Translations under genes and position numbers: made by a program | In this document: one piece after another, positions 16,117-25,057 of the stretch | Position numbering within the stretch: the first letter of the stretch is position 1 | How the letters are laid out: each line of letters starts with the position of its first letter | Origin: Maribacter forsetii DSM 18668 | GTDB taxonomy: Bacteria; Bacteroidota; Bacteroidia; Flavobacteriales; Flavobacteriaceae | Reading direction: 5' to 3' | Assembly (NCBI RefSeq): GCF_000744105.1 | Contig: NZ_JQLH01000001.1 | Location: 868,001-932,000 of the forward strand | Length of the DNA: 64,000 nucleotides | Notes under the pieces: generated by a model | Databases searched by the model: none | The model's input: only the letters and a program-made list of their open reading frames with translations | Told to the model about the DNA's origin: nothing

Positions 16117-17457
16117 ATGAAAGTAAAAATCACAGGATTACTACTATTATGTTCTGTTGTAATGGGCATGGCGCAGCAAAAGAAATGGACTTTAGAAGAG
16201 TGCGTTGCATATGCAGTAGAAAATAACCTTACCGTTGAGCAATATGAATTGGATTTAGAGAACGCTAAAATTGATAAATCTGATGCTGTTGGTGCATTGT
16301 TGCCTAGTTTAAACAGTACTATAAGTGCTTCAGCTAACACAGGTCTTGCGTTAGATCCAACGACCAATAATTTAGTTTCTGCAACTATATTTTCAGCATC
16401 TGGTAGTATGACATCTTCGGTGACCCTATTTGATGGTTTACAAAATTATAACCGTATTGAAAGGGCTAAATTAAGTGCAATATCAAATCAATATCGTTTA
16501 GATGATATAAAAGATGATATAAAACTGAATGTAGCGAATGCTTATTTGCAAGTATTATCGAATAAAGAGTCTCTAAAAGTTTTTAAGGCTCAATTAGCAG
16601 TAACCGAACAGGATTTAGGAAGAACTAAAGAGCTCGTAGAGTCAGGGGTGGTAGCACGTGGTGATTTATTGGAAATAGAAGCTACAGCTGCAGGTCAAGA
16701 ACAACAAATTATAAATTCTCAAAATTTAATATTGATTTCTAAGCTTAATTTGGCACAATTACTTAGTATCACTGATTACGAGAATTTTGAAGTAGCTGAA
16801 GAAGAATTCGATATTCCTCCTTCAAAAATTTTGGATAATTCTGCAAAGATTATTTTTGATACTGCATTGACATTTAGAAACGATATTAAGTTTGCTTTGT
16901 CTGGAGTTGAATTGGCCCAAAAAGATTTAGAGATAGCCAAGGGGACCAAGTATCCCACAGTTGCGGCTTTTATTAATTATAATACCAGATATTCTGATCA
17001 GAATAATGACCCTTTTACTGGCGAAAAAATACCTTTTAAAGATCAGTTATATATCAATGACGGTATTTCTTATGGCGCGCAAATGAACATTCCAATATTT
17101 AATGGTTGGAGCGTTAGAAATAATATCAAAAGGTCGCAAATAAGTGTTGATATGGCTCAGATTGAATTTGAAAGAACTAAACTGCAATTGGAAACAGATG
17201 TAAACCAGGCGTATGTAGATGTTACTAGTTTTTACAAGGCATATGAAGCTGCTCAAAAAACATTGGAAGCAAGAAGTCTTGCGTATCAATATTCAAAGGA
17301 GAAATTTGATGTGGGATTAATGAATTCGTTCGATTTTAGTCAGGCGCAATCTAGAGTTGATAATGCAGAAGCTGATGTTATTAGAACAAAATACGATTAC
17401 ATTTTCAGATTAAAAATATTAGAATTCTATTTTGGTATTCCTATTTCGTTAGAGTAG
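16117..17457 (+). CDS. TolC family outer-membrane efflux protein
   Basis: A 446-residue protein with a signal peptide (about residues 1-19, ending MGMAQ), then two repeats of the outer-membrane efflux protein family, rich in long amphipathic helices (for example LKVFKAQLAVTEQDLGRTKEL and the equivalent KTLEARSLAYQYSKEKFDVG near the end) separated by strand-rich stretches. It forms the trimeric channel through which the upstream ABC and adaptor components would expel substrate. It is the last gene of the operon and is followed by a terminator. One channel for two adaptor and permease sets suggests sharing. Confidence 0.93.
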   Translation: MKVKITGLLLLCSVVMGMAQQKKWTLEECVAYAVENNLTVEQYELDLENAKIDKSDAVGALLPSLNSTISASANTGLALDPTTNNLVSATIFSASGSMTSSVTLFDGLQNYNRIERAKLSAISNQYRLDDIKDDIKLNVANAYLQVLSNKESLKVFKAQLAVTEQDLGRTKELVESGVVARGDLLEIEATAAGQEQQIINSQNLILISKLNLAQLLSITDYENFEVAEEEFDIPPSKILDNSAKIIFDTALTFRNDIKFALSGVELAQKDLEIAKGTKYPTVAAFINYNTRYSDQNNDPFTGEKIPFKDQLYINDGISYGAQMNIPIFNGWSVRNNIKRSQISVDMAQIEFERTKLQLETDVNQAYVDVTSFYKAYEAAQKTLEARSLAYQYSKEKFDVGLMNSFDFSQAQSRVDNAEADVIRTKYDYIFRLKILEFYFGIPISLE

Positions 17458-17480
17458 AATAAACGAAACTATAATTGATG

Positions 17481-17516
17481 AGCCTGTAACATTTTAATGT
17501 ATACAGGCTTTTTCAT
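17481..17516 (+). terminator. Terminator of the efflux operon
   Basis: An 8-bp perfect stem (AGCCTGTA at 17481-17488 with TACAGGCT at 17502-17509) has a 13-base loop and is followed by a T-rich tract. It closes the efflux operon just before tsaB. Confidence 0.75.
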
Positions 17517-17542
17517 TTTATAGTATGTAATACCTTTGCAAT

Positions 17543-18223
17543 ATGGGCATACTATTAAATCTAGAAACTTCATCAACAAATTGTTCGGTCTGTGTTGCAA
17601 AAGACGGAGAAATTCTTGCAATTAGGGAATTGAATTCTGCAAACTATTCACATGCAGAGAAACTACATATTTTTATTGAAGAGGTAATGCAGAAAGCTTC
17701 TTTGAAAATGGAAGATTTAGAAGCTATAGCGGTCAGTAAAGGTCCGGGTTCTTATACGGGACTCCGAATTGGAGTTTCGGCGGCAAAAGGGCTTAGTTAT
17801 GCTTTAGGCATTCCGTTAATATCTGTTTCTACTTTAAAAAGCATGGCATCACAAGTAGAAATCAAAGAGGGTGAAGTGCTGATTCCTGTATTAGATGCAA
17901 GGCGTATGGAGGTGTATTCTTCGGTTTTTGATGGGCATGGTAATGAAATAAGAGAAACGAAAGCTGAAGTTATAGATGAAAATTCCTTTCATGAATATAT
18001 CAATGAAAAACATATTCACTTTTTAGGTAGTGGAGCAGAGAAGATAAAAGAATTGTTTGCATTAGAATCTATAACCTACCATTGTGAAGTAGTTCCTTCT
18101 GCTAAAGAAATGGCTTCTATTTCATCAGATAAGTTTAATGCTTCTGATTTTGAAGATGTTGCCTATTTTGAGCCGTATTATCTAAAAGATTTTGTGCTTC
18201 AAACCAAGAAAGTAAAATCGTAA
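17543..18223 (+). CDS. tsaB: tRNA threonylcarbamoyladenosine biosynthesis protein TsaB
   Basis: A 226-residue ASKHA-fold protein, partner of TsaD and TsaE in making the t6A modification at position 37 of ANN-decoding tRNAs. The N-terminal ILLNLETSSTNCSV strand, the conserved SKGPGSYTGLRIGVSAAKGLSYAL block (residues ~66-90, given here in part) and PVLDARRMEVYSSVFD are diagnostic. The family length is ~220-230. A TACCTTTG motif at 17531-17538 matches the flavobacterial -7 box but lies only 4 bases before the ATG, so the transcript would be leaderless or the box is fortuitous. A terminator shared with the converging MscS gene follows. Confidence 0.95.
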   Translation: MGILLNLETSSTNCSVCVAKDGEILAIRELNSANYSHAEKLHIFIEEVMQKASLKMEDLEAIAVSKGPGSYTGLRIGVSAAKGLSYALGIPLISVSTLKSMASQVEIKEGEVLIPVLDARRMEVYSSVFDGHGNEIRETKAEVIDENSFHEYINEKHIHFLGSGAEKIKELFALESITYHCEVVPSAKEMASISSDKFNASDFEDVAYFEPYYLKDFVLQTKKVKS

Positions 18224-18238
18224 AAGTTTAAATAATAG

Positions 18239-18267
18239 AAAAGCCCTTGAGTAATCAAGGGCTTTTT
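18239..18267. terminator. Bidirectional terminator between tsaB and mscS
   Basis: A 10-bp perfect stem (AAGCCCTTGA at 18241-18250, TCAAGGGCTT at 18255-18264) with a 4-base loop is flanked by A and T runs, so it can serve both converging genes. Confidence 0.9.
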
Positions 18268-18283
18268 AAATGTGTATTATCTC

Positions 18284-19114
18284 TTAATCCGTTTTCATTT
18301 GAGTAACCACACGTTGTGGGAACGGAATTTCAATTCCGGCAGCATCAAAACGGTATTTTATTTCTTCCATCACATAAAAATGTGCTGCCCAAAAATCACC
18401 ATTATTAGCCCAAAAACGTAATGTTAGGTTAACCGAACTATCTCCTAACTCACCTACATAAACTTCAGGTGCTGGCGTCTTATGAATAGTTTCACGTTCA
18501 TTACATATGGCTAAAAGAATTTCTTTGGCTTCTTTAATGTTAGATGTATAGCCAATACCCACATCAATTTTGTCTCTCCTTGTATTTTGTGCGTTATAAT
18601 TGGTAATGGTGTTATTAGATAGTTGTCCATTTGGTATAATGGCAATCTGATTTCCAAATGTGCTCACTTTGGTGGTGAAGATCGAAATTTCTTTTACCGT
18701 ACCATCTACACCCTGGGCAGAGATGAAATCTCCTATTTTAAAAGGCTTGAATAATAATATTAAAACTCCGCCTGCGAAATTAGCTAGAGAACCCTGTAAC
18801 GCTAAACCAATAGCCAAACCTGCAGAAGCTAAAATGGCAACTAAAGAACTTGTTTGAACTCCTAATTGGGTTATCACCAATATGAAAAGTATTATTTTTA
18901 AAGCAATATTTATGAAGCTTTGAAGAAAAGTTTCAAGAGCAAGGTCATAATCTTTCTTTAAGAAGAATTTACGAATCATTTTGTTTATGAAACGTATAAC
19001 ATATGTGCCGGCAATTAAAAGAAAAAGAGCCCATAACAAACTGGGTAAAGCTGCCCATATCCATTCTATTGCTTTATCTGCATGTTCTTGCAGATTCGTA
19101 ATTTTATCCATCAT
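18284..19114 (-). CDS. Small-conductance mechanosensitive channel (MscS family)
   Basis: A 276-residue protein with three N-terminal membrane helices (about residues 20-42, 62-82 and 88-112) and the MscS pore and beta-domain. The pore helix region is GLALQGSLANFAGGVLILLF, followed by FKIGDFISAQGVDGTVKEI and NQIAIIPNGQLSNNTITNY. This is the minimal E. coli MscS architecture (286 residues), which opens under membrane tension to release solutes in osmotic downshock. It is transcribed alone, with a gap of 77 bases to the next upstream gene on the same strand. Confidence 0.95.
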   Translation of the reverse strand: MMDKITNLQEHADKAIEWIWAALPSLLWALFLLIAGTYVIRFINKMIRKFFLKKDYDLALETFLQSFINIALKIILFILVITQLGVQTSSLVAILASAGLAIGLALQGSLANFAGGVLILLFKPFKIGDFISAQGVDGTVKEISIFTTKVSTFGNQIAIIPNGQLSNNTITNYNAQNTRRDKIDVGIGYTSNIKEAKEILLAICNERETIHKTPAPEVYVGELGDSSVNLTLRFWANNGDFWAAHFYVMEEIKYRFDAAGIEIPFPQRVVTQMKTD

Positions 19115-19191
19115 AATCTTTAATTTTATTTTAAGCTGCTAACTTAATCCTATAACATAAATCAAATGAAAAACTAGAGGCTAAACAATTG

Positions 19192-21243
19192 TTAAATGAT
19201 AGTAGTTACAAGATCTAAGGCTTTGCTAGGTTCTTCAACGGGCATTTGACAGCTACCGTGATTACAAACATAGATTAGCGTCTTGTTCATTACATACCTG
19301 TTCATTAATAAGGGTAAGTTGCTGGTTTTAGCATTTGAAGCAGCAAATATAGCGTTTGGCATATAGTTCTTTAATAGGGATTTGCATATGAGTTCAAAGT
19401 TTTCACCGATAACGACCATTTCATAGAAATTCTCACTCATTAGCTGTGCCAAGTGAAGCCAATTGGCATGATTTTGTGGATTCTGAGTAATAGATGGTTT
19501 CATACTTTTCATCATTTGATGCAAACGAACATCAAAATTATCTTCTGGAAAATATTTTGAAAGCTTATGTAAATTATGAGCCATCATGGAGTTGGAAGAT
19601 GGAATTACATTATCTGAAACTTCTAAAGTTCTTCTAATTAAATCATTGTCATTGTTAGATGTGAAAAAGAATAGACCTGTATCTGAGTCTGAGAAATTTT
19701 CAATAGCATATTTTGTTAACTCCAAACTGTGATTAAGCCATTTCTCATCAAATGAAACTTCATATAAACCTAATAATCCATCTATAACAGATGCGTAATC
19801 TTCCAGAAAACCAGGAATAGTACTTTTTCCATTTTTGAAGTTGCGGTATAAGCCACCATCTTTGGTGGTCATATGTTCTAGAATAAAATTAGCATTATGA
19901 ATAGCAAGGTTTAAATACTTTTCATTTTTTAAATATCTATATGCATCCGTGAGTCCTTTTAATGTCAGGCCATTCCAAGAGGTTAGGATTTTATCATCTA
20001 ATCTTGGTTTATTTCTCTTGGCTCTATCCACTTTCAATAAAGAAAGACATTTAGATATGATTTGGTGCAACTCTACTTTTGTGATAGAATGATTCATTGC
20101 AATAGCCAATGCTTCTGAATCTCTAATAAGTACATAGTTTTCTTCTTCCCAATATCCATAAGAGTTAATGCTGAAGTATTCACTGAAAATAGGGTAGTCG
20201 TCTTTTAAAAGTTTTTTAAGTTGTTCTTCCTGCCAAACATAAAATGCACCCTCTACTAATTTATTGTCATTAGTTAAGCTGTCAGCATCTAAAGAAGAAT
20301 AAAATCCGTTGCTTTTATCTAACAGTTCTTCTTCTAGGAAAATGATACTCTTTTCTACGACTCTTTTATATAGTTCATTTTTCGTAGCCGCATATGCATT
20401 TGCGTAAAGACTAATCAATAATCCATTATCATAGAGCATTTTTTCGAAATGGGGTACATGCCATTTCGTGTCAACGGAATATCTTGAGAATCCTCCGCCT
20501 ACATGGTCAAATATACCGCCCCAGGCCATTCTTGTTAGGGTAGTGTTTACATATTCATTTACTGCATTATCTTGATTTGCGTGAGAATAGTATTGTAAAA
20601 AGTTAAGATTGGTAGGCATCATGAATTTTGGTGCCCGTTTGTATCCTCCTAAAAAGGTGTCAAAGTATTTTGACCAATCTGCAACCATTGCATGAATTTC
20701 CGAATCTTGAATTAAATCTTGGTTTTCGCCTGTGGCTATGGTATTTATTTCTTTAAGTCCGGTTGCCATGTTTTCGGCATATCCAATAATTTTATTGGGA
20801 TCATTAACATAGAGCTGTTGAAGTTGATTCAATACTTGTATCCATTCTTGTTTTTTAACGAAGGTTGCGCCCCAGAAAGGTCTGCCGTCAGGCAAGGCAA
20901 GAATATTTAATGGCCACCCACCGCTGCCAGTCATCATTTGCAAGGCATCCATATAAATGTGGTCAATATCCGGTCTTTCTTCCCTGTCCACTTTAATGTT
21001 AATAAAGTGAGCGTTCATAGTTTCGGCTACTTCTTCATCTTCAAAGCATTCATGCTCCATAACATGGCACCAATGGCAAGCGGCATAACCAATACTTATT
21101 AGTATTAGTTTTTGCTCTTCTTTTGCTTGTTTTAAGACTTCATCATTCCATCCTTCCCAATTAACTGGGTTATGTGCGTGCTGCAGTAAATACGGACTAC
21201 TTTCTTTGATTAGATTGTTTGTGTGCTTTTGTGGGGTGGGCAT
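19192..21243 (-). CDS. DUF255 thioredoxin-domain protein (YyaL/SSP411-like)
   Basis: A 683-residue cytoplasmic protein with an N-terminal thioredoxin-like domain (about residues 1-170) and a long alpha/alpha barrel resembling six-hairpin glycosidases. The N-terminal signature HNPVNWEGWN and the CxxC pair C56-HW-C59 in AACHWCHVMEHE are intact, as is the GGWPLNILALPDG segment. The central region has GGGFSRYSVDTKWHVPHFEKML and later KILTSWNGLTLKGL. The family (spermatogenesis-associated protein 20, YyaL) is widespread but its biochemical role is unsettled. The gene follows dodecin on the same strand but is separated from it by a terminator hairpin. Confidence 0.9.
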   Translation of the reverse strand: MPTPQKHTNNLIKESSPYLLQHAHNPVNWEGWNDEVLKQAKEEQKLILISIGYAACHWCHVMEHECFEDEEVAETMNAHFINIKVDREERPDIDHIYMDALQMMTGSGGWPLNILALPDGRPFWGATFVKKQEWIQVLNQLQQLYVNDPNKIIGYAENMATGLKEINTIATGENQDLIQDSEIHAMVADWSKYFDTFLGGYKRAPKFMMPTNLNFLQYYSHANQDNAVNEYVNTTLTRMAWGGIFDHVGGGFSRYSVDTKWHVPHFEKMLYDNGLLISLYANAYAATKNELYKRVVEKSIIFLEEELLDKSNGFYSSLDADSLTNDNKLVEGAFYVWQEEQLKKLLKDDYPIFSEYFSINSYGYWEEENYVLIRDSEALAIAMNHSITKVELHQIISKCLSLLKVDRAKRNKPRLDDKILTSWNGLTLKGLTDAYRYLKNEKYLNLAIHNANFILEHMTTKDGGLYRNFKNGKSTIPGFLEDYASVIDGLLGLYEVSFDEKWLNHSLELTKYAIENFSDSDTGLFFFTSNNDNDLIRRTLEVSDNVIPSSNSMMAHNLHKLSKYFPEDNFDVRLHQMMKSMKPSITQNPQNHANWLHLAQLMSENFYEMVVIGENFELICKSLLKNYMPNAIFAASNAKTSNLPLLMNRYVMNKTLIYVCNHGSCQMPVEEPSKALDLVTTII

Positions 21244-21266
21244 TGCGTATATTTTATTTTTAAAGC

Positions 21267-21293
21267 AAAAAAAAGCGCCTTTTTGGCGCTTTT
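21267..21293 (-). terminator. Terminator after dodecin
   Basis: A 9-bp stem (AAAAGCGCC at 21271-21279, GGCGCTTTT at 21285-21293) with a 5-base loop is followed by a T tract on the minus strand. It lies between the dodecin gene and the DUF255 gene. Confidence 0.85.
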
Positions 21294-21311
21294 AATCCTG
21301 TTTGGTGATTG

Positions 21312-21512
21312 TTATTTCACTTCGAAAGTGATTTTTACATTCACTCTATAATTTTTGATTTTACCGTCTTCAACAGTGGCACTTTGCTCGTTGATGTAAA
21401 CTGACTTAATGTTTTTTACTGATTTCGATGCTTCTGCCACTGCTTTTTTAGCTGCGTCTTCCCAACCGTTATCAGAATTTGCTAATATTTCAATTACTTT
21501 TAAAACTGCCAT
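21312..21512 (-). CDS. Dodecin family flavin-binding protein
   Basis: A 66-residue protein matching dodecin, a small dodecameric flavin-storage and scavenging protein. The pattern is full length: VLKVIEILANSDNGWEDAA, then KAVAEASKSVKNIKSVYI, then the conserved NYRVNVKITFEVK strand. The usual dodecin size is 65-70 residues. The aromatic residue that stacks on flavin corresponds to the Trp in NGWEDA. It is transcribed on the minus strand as a single gene, bounded downstream by its own terminator and upstream by a 71-base gap to the Nfu gene. Confidence 0.93.
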   Translation of the reverse strand: MAVLKVIEILANSDNGWEDAAKKAVAEASKSVKNIKSVYINEQSATVEDGKIKNYRVNVKITFEVK

Positions 21513-21583
21513 AATTAATGATTTTTAGATTTACCGTAAGTTACAAAAAGTAGAGGCAATGTTTAATTCAATTAAATGAATAA

Positions 21584-22495
21584 TTAACCGTTAAGCGCAA
21601 CTACTTCATTCACCTTATCGCCCATCATATTTTTTAACATGGTTTCAATACCATTTTTTAATGTGAAAGTTGACGAAGGGCAACCACTACAGGCGCCTTG
21701 TAAAATAACATTTACTGTTTTGCTCTCTACATCGTATGATTTAAACATGATATTACCACCGTCACTAGCTACGGCAGGTTTTACATATTCTTCTAAAATA
21801 TCAACGATTTCTTGAGATGTTTCATCAAGTTCAATAGTGTTTTCAGCAGAAACTGTTTCTGATACCTGTGCTTCTTCACCAATTGCTTTTGCATTGTCTG
21901 CGACAATTTCTTTACCATCGGCAATGAAATTTCTAATAACTTCACGTAATTCAATAGTAATATCGTCCCATTCTGCAACTTCAAATTTAGAAACAGAAAC
22001 GTAGTTTTCATCAATAAATACTTGCTTTACGAAAGGAAATTGAAATAGTTCCATAGCCAATTTAGAATCTCTAGCTTCATCAATATTTTTGAATTCGAAA
22101 GCAGAAGCTACTATTTTCTTGCTCGCTACAAATTTCATAGTAGAAGGGTTAGGTGTAACCTCGGCATAAACAGTAACCGGTACCGGTTTGTCCATATCCT
22201 CTTCTATTACAATGGGCTCCCCTGCATTTAAATACTCCACTAGTTGTTGTGCTACTTCATCTTTCACATCTTCCCATTGAACAATGTCATAACGTTCCAA
22301 CCCAATGAAATCACCGGAAATGTATACCGTTTTAATAAATGGCAAATGAAATAACTGCTGTGCTAGAGGAGAGTTTTTAGCATCATCAATATTCTTGAAT
22401 TCGTAATTTTTTCGTTGAACTAAAATATGATTAGTTTCGAACTTTAATATATTTGGATTATTGGTCTTAACGACTGTAATTGAATACTCTTTCAT
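21584..22495 (-). CDS. NifU/Nfu-family iron-sulfur carrier with duplicated N-domain
   Basis: A 303-residue protein made of two tandem Nfu N-terminal scaffold domains (about residues 1-90 and 105-195) and a C-terminal NifU-like domain (about 225-303). The repeats are easy to see: LKFETN...NYEFKNIDDA...FHLPFIKTVYI against MKFVAS...AFEFKNIDEA...FQFPFVKQVFI. The C-terminal domain has VASDGGNIMFKSYD and the cluster-binding GACSGCPSS, with the CxxC that holds a [4Fe-4S] cluster between two subunits. It acts in cluster transfer to target apoproteins. Bacteroidota often carry this doubled arrangement. A good promoter lies 18 bases upstream. Confidence 0.93.
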   Translation of the reverse strand: MKEYSITVVKTNNPNILKFETNHILVQRKNYEFKNIDDAKNSPLAQQLFHLPFIKTVYISGDFIGLERYDIVQWEDVKDEVAQQLVEYLNAGEPIVIEEDMDKPVPVTVYAEVTPNPSTMKFVASKKIVASAFEFKNIDEARDSKLAMELFQFPFVKQVFIDENYVSVSKFEVAEWDDITIELREVIRNFIADGKEIVADNAKAIGEEAQVSETVSAENTIELDETSQEIVDILEEYVKPAVASDGGNIMFKSYDVESKTVNVILQGACSGCPSSTFTLKNGIETMLKNMMGDKVNEVVALNG

Positions 22496-22512
22496 TTCTC
22501 AAAAATTTTAAG

Positions 22513-22545
22513 CAAAAATACAAAGGAAATCTTAGTTTGTACCAA
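22513..22545 (-). promoter_or_regulatory. Bacteroidota-type promoter of the Nfu gene
   Basis: On the minus strand TTG (22543-22545) is followed after 22 bases by TATTTTTG (22513-22520), within the 17-23 base spacing of flavobacterial -33/-7 promoters. The ATG of the Nfu gene is 17 bases further on. Confidence 0.6.
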
Positions 22546-22618
22546 CATAATAATGTTGAGGTTAACCCGTTATTAACTTTATATTAGTGAAACTAAACCT
22601 TAGTTTTAAAGTCCCTAT

Positions 22619-23641
22619 ATGAAATACCACATACTTCTATTGTTTACCGTGCTTATGATCGGGTCAAAATCAATCGCACAAGAAGGTATACCTGTATATT
22701 TTGATTATTTGTCTGATAATTATTATTTAGTTTTTCCATCTATGGCAGGTATTGGTGAGGGAGGAAAGATTAGGGCAACTGCTAGAAAACAATGGTTTGA
22801 TGTTGATGATGCCCCTAGTTTACAAACTATAAATGCTCATTTTCGATTGGGCGATTCTCCTAGTGGTATAGGTGCAATCATATTTAATGATGCTAACGGT
22901 TACCATTCTCAAACAGGTTTAAAATTGACTTATGCACATCATTTAAGAATGGGAGGAGGAGACCTTAGACAGCTAAATCAACTTTCTTTTGGTATAAGTG
23001 CAACTATTTTACAGAGTAGTTTAGATGAAACAGAATTTAGGTCGGCTACACCTGACCCAGCAGTTTCTGGTATTAAGCTAAGCTCGTCTTATTCTAATGT
23101 AGATATAGGTCTTTCATACAATTATGGAGAGTTTTATACGCATTTTGCAGTGACAAATGCGCTAACTGGTAGTAAAAGGAATTTGTATTACAGAGATAGA
23201 GATGATAACCCAGATGAGTTGGTTATTGATAATATTAGAAGATTTTTAGTATCTGCAGGTTATATTTTTGGTAGAAGTGAATGGCAGTTTGAGCCTTCTG
23301 TACTTTTTCAATTAACAGAATTTACTAAAGAGAAAAGTTTGGATATCAATGCCAAAGTATACAAAGATGTAGATTTTGGACGTATTTGGGGTGGACTCTC
23401 GTATAGAAGAAGTTTTGATGGAGCACAGTTTCAAGATGGTGTTTCTTTTGGAGAACAACGTTTACAGTTGGTAACCCCAATAGTTGGAGCTAACTTCAAA
23501 AACTTTATGGTTTCATATAACTACTCATACCAAATGAACGATTACCGTTTTGATAACGGAGGTTTTCATCAAATTACTTTAGGGTATGATTTTGGACAAA
23601 CAGAACGTAAGTACGATTGTTACTGCCCGGCTGCGAATTAA
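22619..23641 (+). CDS. PorP/SprF family type IX secretion outer-membrane protein (orphan)
   Basis: A 340-residue beta-barrel-type protein with a signal peptide (about residues 1-20, ending KSIAQ). It has the PorP/SprF layout: an early FPSMAGIGEGGKIRATARKQW segment equivalent to the NPAYVG...YRxQW motif, DSPSGIGAIIFNDANG, regularly spaced aromatic-ended strands, and GYDFG near the C-terminus. SprF-type proteins assist delivery or surface anchoring of partner type IX substrates. No type B substrate gene adjoins this copy, unlike the one at 34.1 kb, so its partner is unknown. It is followed by a hairpin that also serves the converging VWA gene. Confidence 0.85.
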   Translation: MKYHILLLFTVLMIGSKSIAQEGIPVYFDYLSDNYYLVFPSMAGIGEGGKIRATARKQWFDVDDAPSLQTINAHFRLGDSPSGIGAIIFNDANGYHSQTGLKLTYAHHLRMGGGDLRQLNQLSFGISATILQSSLDETEFRSATPDPAVSGIKLSSSYSNVDIGLSYNYGEFYTHFAVTNALTGSKRNLYYRDRDDNPDELVIDNIRRFLVSAGYIFGRSEWQFEPSVLFQLTEFTKEKSLDINAKVYKDVDFGRIWGGLSYRRSFDGAQFQDGVSFGEQRLQLVTPIVGANFKNFMVSYNYSYQMNDYRFDNGGFHQITLGYDFGQTERKYDCYCPAAN

Positions 23642-23643
23642 AA

Positions 23644-23669
23644 AGGCCTGCTCATAGTTGAGCAGACCT
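23644..23669. terminator. Terminator between the orphan porP/sprF and VWA genes
   Basis: An imperfect 11-bp stem (AGGCCTGCTCA at 23643-23653 with TGAGCAGACCT, one mismatch) has a TAGT loop. The T run is better on the minus strand, so it mainly fits termination of the VWA gene, but it lies between two converging genes. Confidence 0.65.
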
Positions 23670-23675
23670 AGTATT

Positions 23676-24854
23676 TTATTGTTCCCAACTGTAGTTTTTT
23701 GTTTTGGCTTGTTTTTTTATTGCTTTGATCATAGCATTTTCCAGTTCTCCTGAATTTTCATCCTTTTGATGTTCAGAAATATAAGCTAATCTTTTTGAGT
23801 TATATTCTTGGATCTCTTTTTGAATCTCTTCCCTTTCAGACTTTTTAGATTCAATAAACATTTTTATTTCTTTTTCATTTTTACCTTGAAGTTCTTCTGG
23901 TAATTCATCATTTTCTACTGAACTAATTTCAAATTCAGTATCGTCGTAAGCATCGACCAAATCCCATTTTTTATTATTATAAAGTCTAGAACTTTTGCTG
24001 ACCGCTCTTTTAACGGCAACGGCTTCTTCCATCTCTAATGCATTACTGTCTTGTACTTCTTGTGCGATAATTTTTGATTTACCCATCGACCCATAAGAGA
24101 CATACGTGGTATTTAATTTTGAATTCAGTTTTATGATGATATCGTCATAAGGAGTGTTAATTTGTACAACTTTTTTGTTGTGATCAATAGCCATATATTC
24201 CCCACCTGTTAATGAAGCACCATTTTTCCAATCGGTATTTATTCCTAATTCATAATTTCCACAGAAGATGGTGTTTACCACTACATCTTTTTCATTGGCA
24301 TTAGCTAGTGCAGTTCTGTAGTTATATCTACCTTGAGTAAAAGGTTCATTGCCTGCAATAAAAATCATTCGCAGTAAATCTGGGTTCTTATTCCATGGTA
24401 ATTGGTGTAAAGAGGTTTGTAGTACCTTTCCGCAATACTCTTCGCCACCATTGGTGGTCAAAGAAAACAACTTTTCTGAAATTTCGTCTAAATCACTGCT
24501 AAAACCCAATACTTGTTGAATATACCCTTCGTTTGCAGAAAGGTTGTCATTACCATATTGGTATAGTGCAATTTGTAAATTTGGTCTGCTGTCATTTCCA
24601 CATTTTGCATAACTGAACTCATTTACAATATCCCAAAGCTGAGATTTTGCTTGGTTTATCAATCCGTCCATACTATTGCTAGTATCTAATAACAGGGCTA
24701 TTTGAACCGTGTTTGTTTCCTTAGGTTCAATAGTTTCAGAAGCTTGCGCAATTAATTCAATGGGCTTTTTCTTATCGCTAGTATTACATGCAAACACTGT
24801 AGTTAAAGTAAGAATTGCTATGCAGAATGATCCAAGTTGTTTAATCGTTTTCAT
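23676..24854 (-). CDS. VWA-domain lipoprotein
   Basis: A 392-residue protein with a lipoprotein signal (LTTVFAC near residue 23) and a von Willebrand factor A domain (about residues 48-235). The metal-ion-dependent adhesion site is intact: DTSNSMDG (DxSxS), with RMIFIAGNEPF and a later TNGGEEYCG segment. The C-terminal third is charged and helical (ENDELPEELQGKNEKEI and following), likely coiled coil. I chose the ATG at 24854 (MKTIKQLGSF) over one seven codons upstream because it gives a compact signal peptide. It diverges from the sensor kinase gene across a 203-base gap. Ligand and partners are unknown. Confidence 0.88.
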   Translation of the reverse strand: MKTIKQLGSFCIAILTLTTVFACNTSDKKKPIELIAQASETIEPKETNTVQIALLLDTSNSMDGLINQAKSQLWDIVNEFSYAKCGNDSRPNLQIALYQYGNDNLSANEGYIQQVLGFSSDLDEISEKLFSLTTNGGEEYCGKVLQTSLHQLPWNKNPDLLRMIFIAGNEPFTQGRYNYRTALANANEKDVVVNTIFCGNYELGINTDWKNGASLTGGEYMAIDHNKKVVQINTPYDDIIIKLNSKLNTTYVSYGSMGKSKIIAQEVQDSNALEMEEAVAVKRAVSKSSRLYNNKKWDLVDAYDDTEFEISSVENDELPEELQGKNEKEIKMFIESKKSEREEIQKEIQEYNSKRLAYISEHQKDENSGELENAMIKAIKKQAKTKNYSWEQ

Positions 24855-25057
24855 CGTTTTTTGTTTTAAATTCAATGCTAAACTAAAATCAAAGTATTTC
24901 TCTGAATAACGATAATGAGCGAACTGTCCGTTTCACTTAGTAAAGGGTTGTGCGGAGTTTGTTAACCAATGAAATGATCCCTTAATATTAGGTGTTTTGA
25001 GTATTTCGTATTTTTTAGTGCCACAATAATCAGCTAAGTTTACCGTAGTAATAGCAG

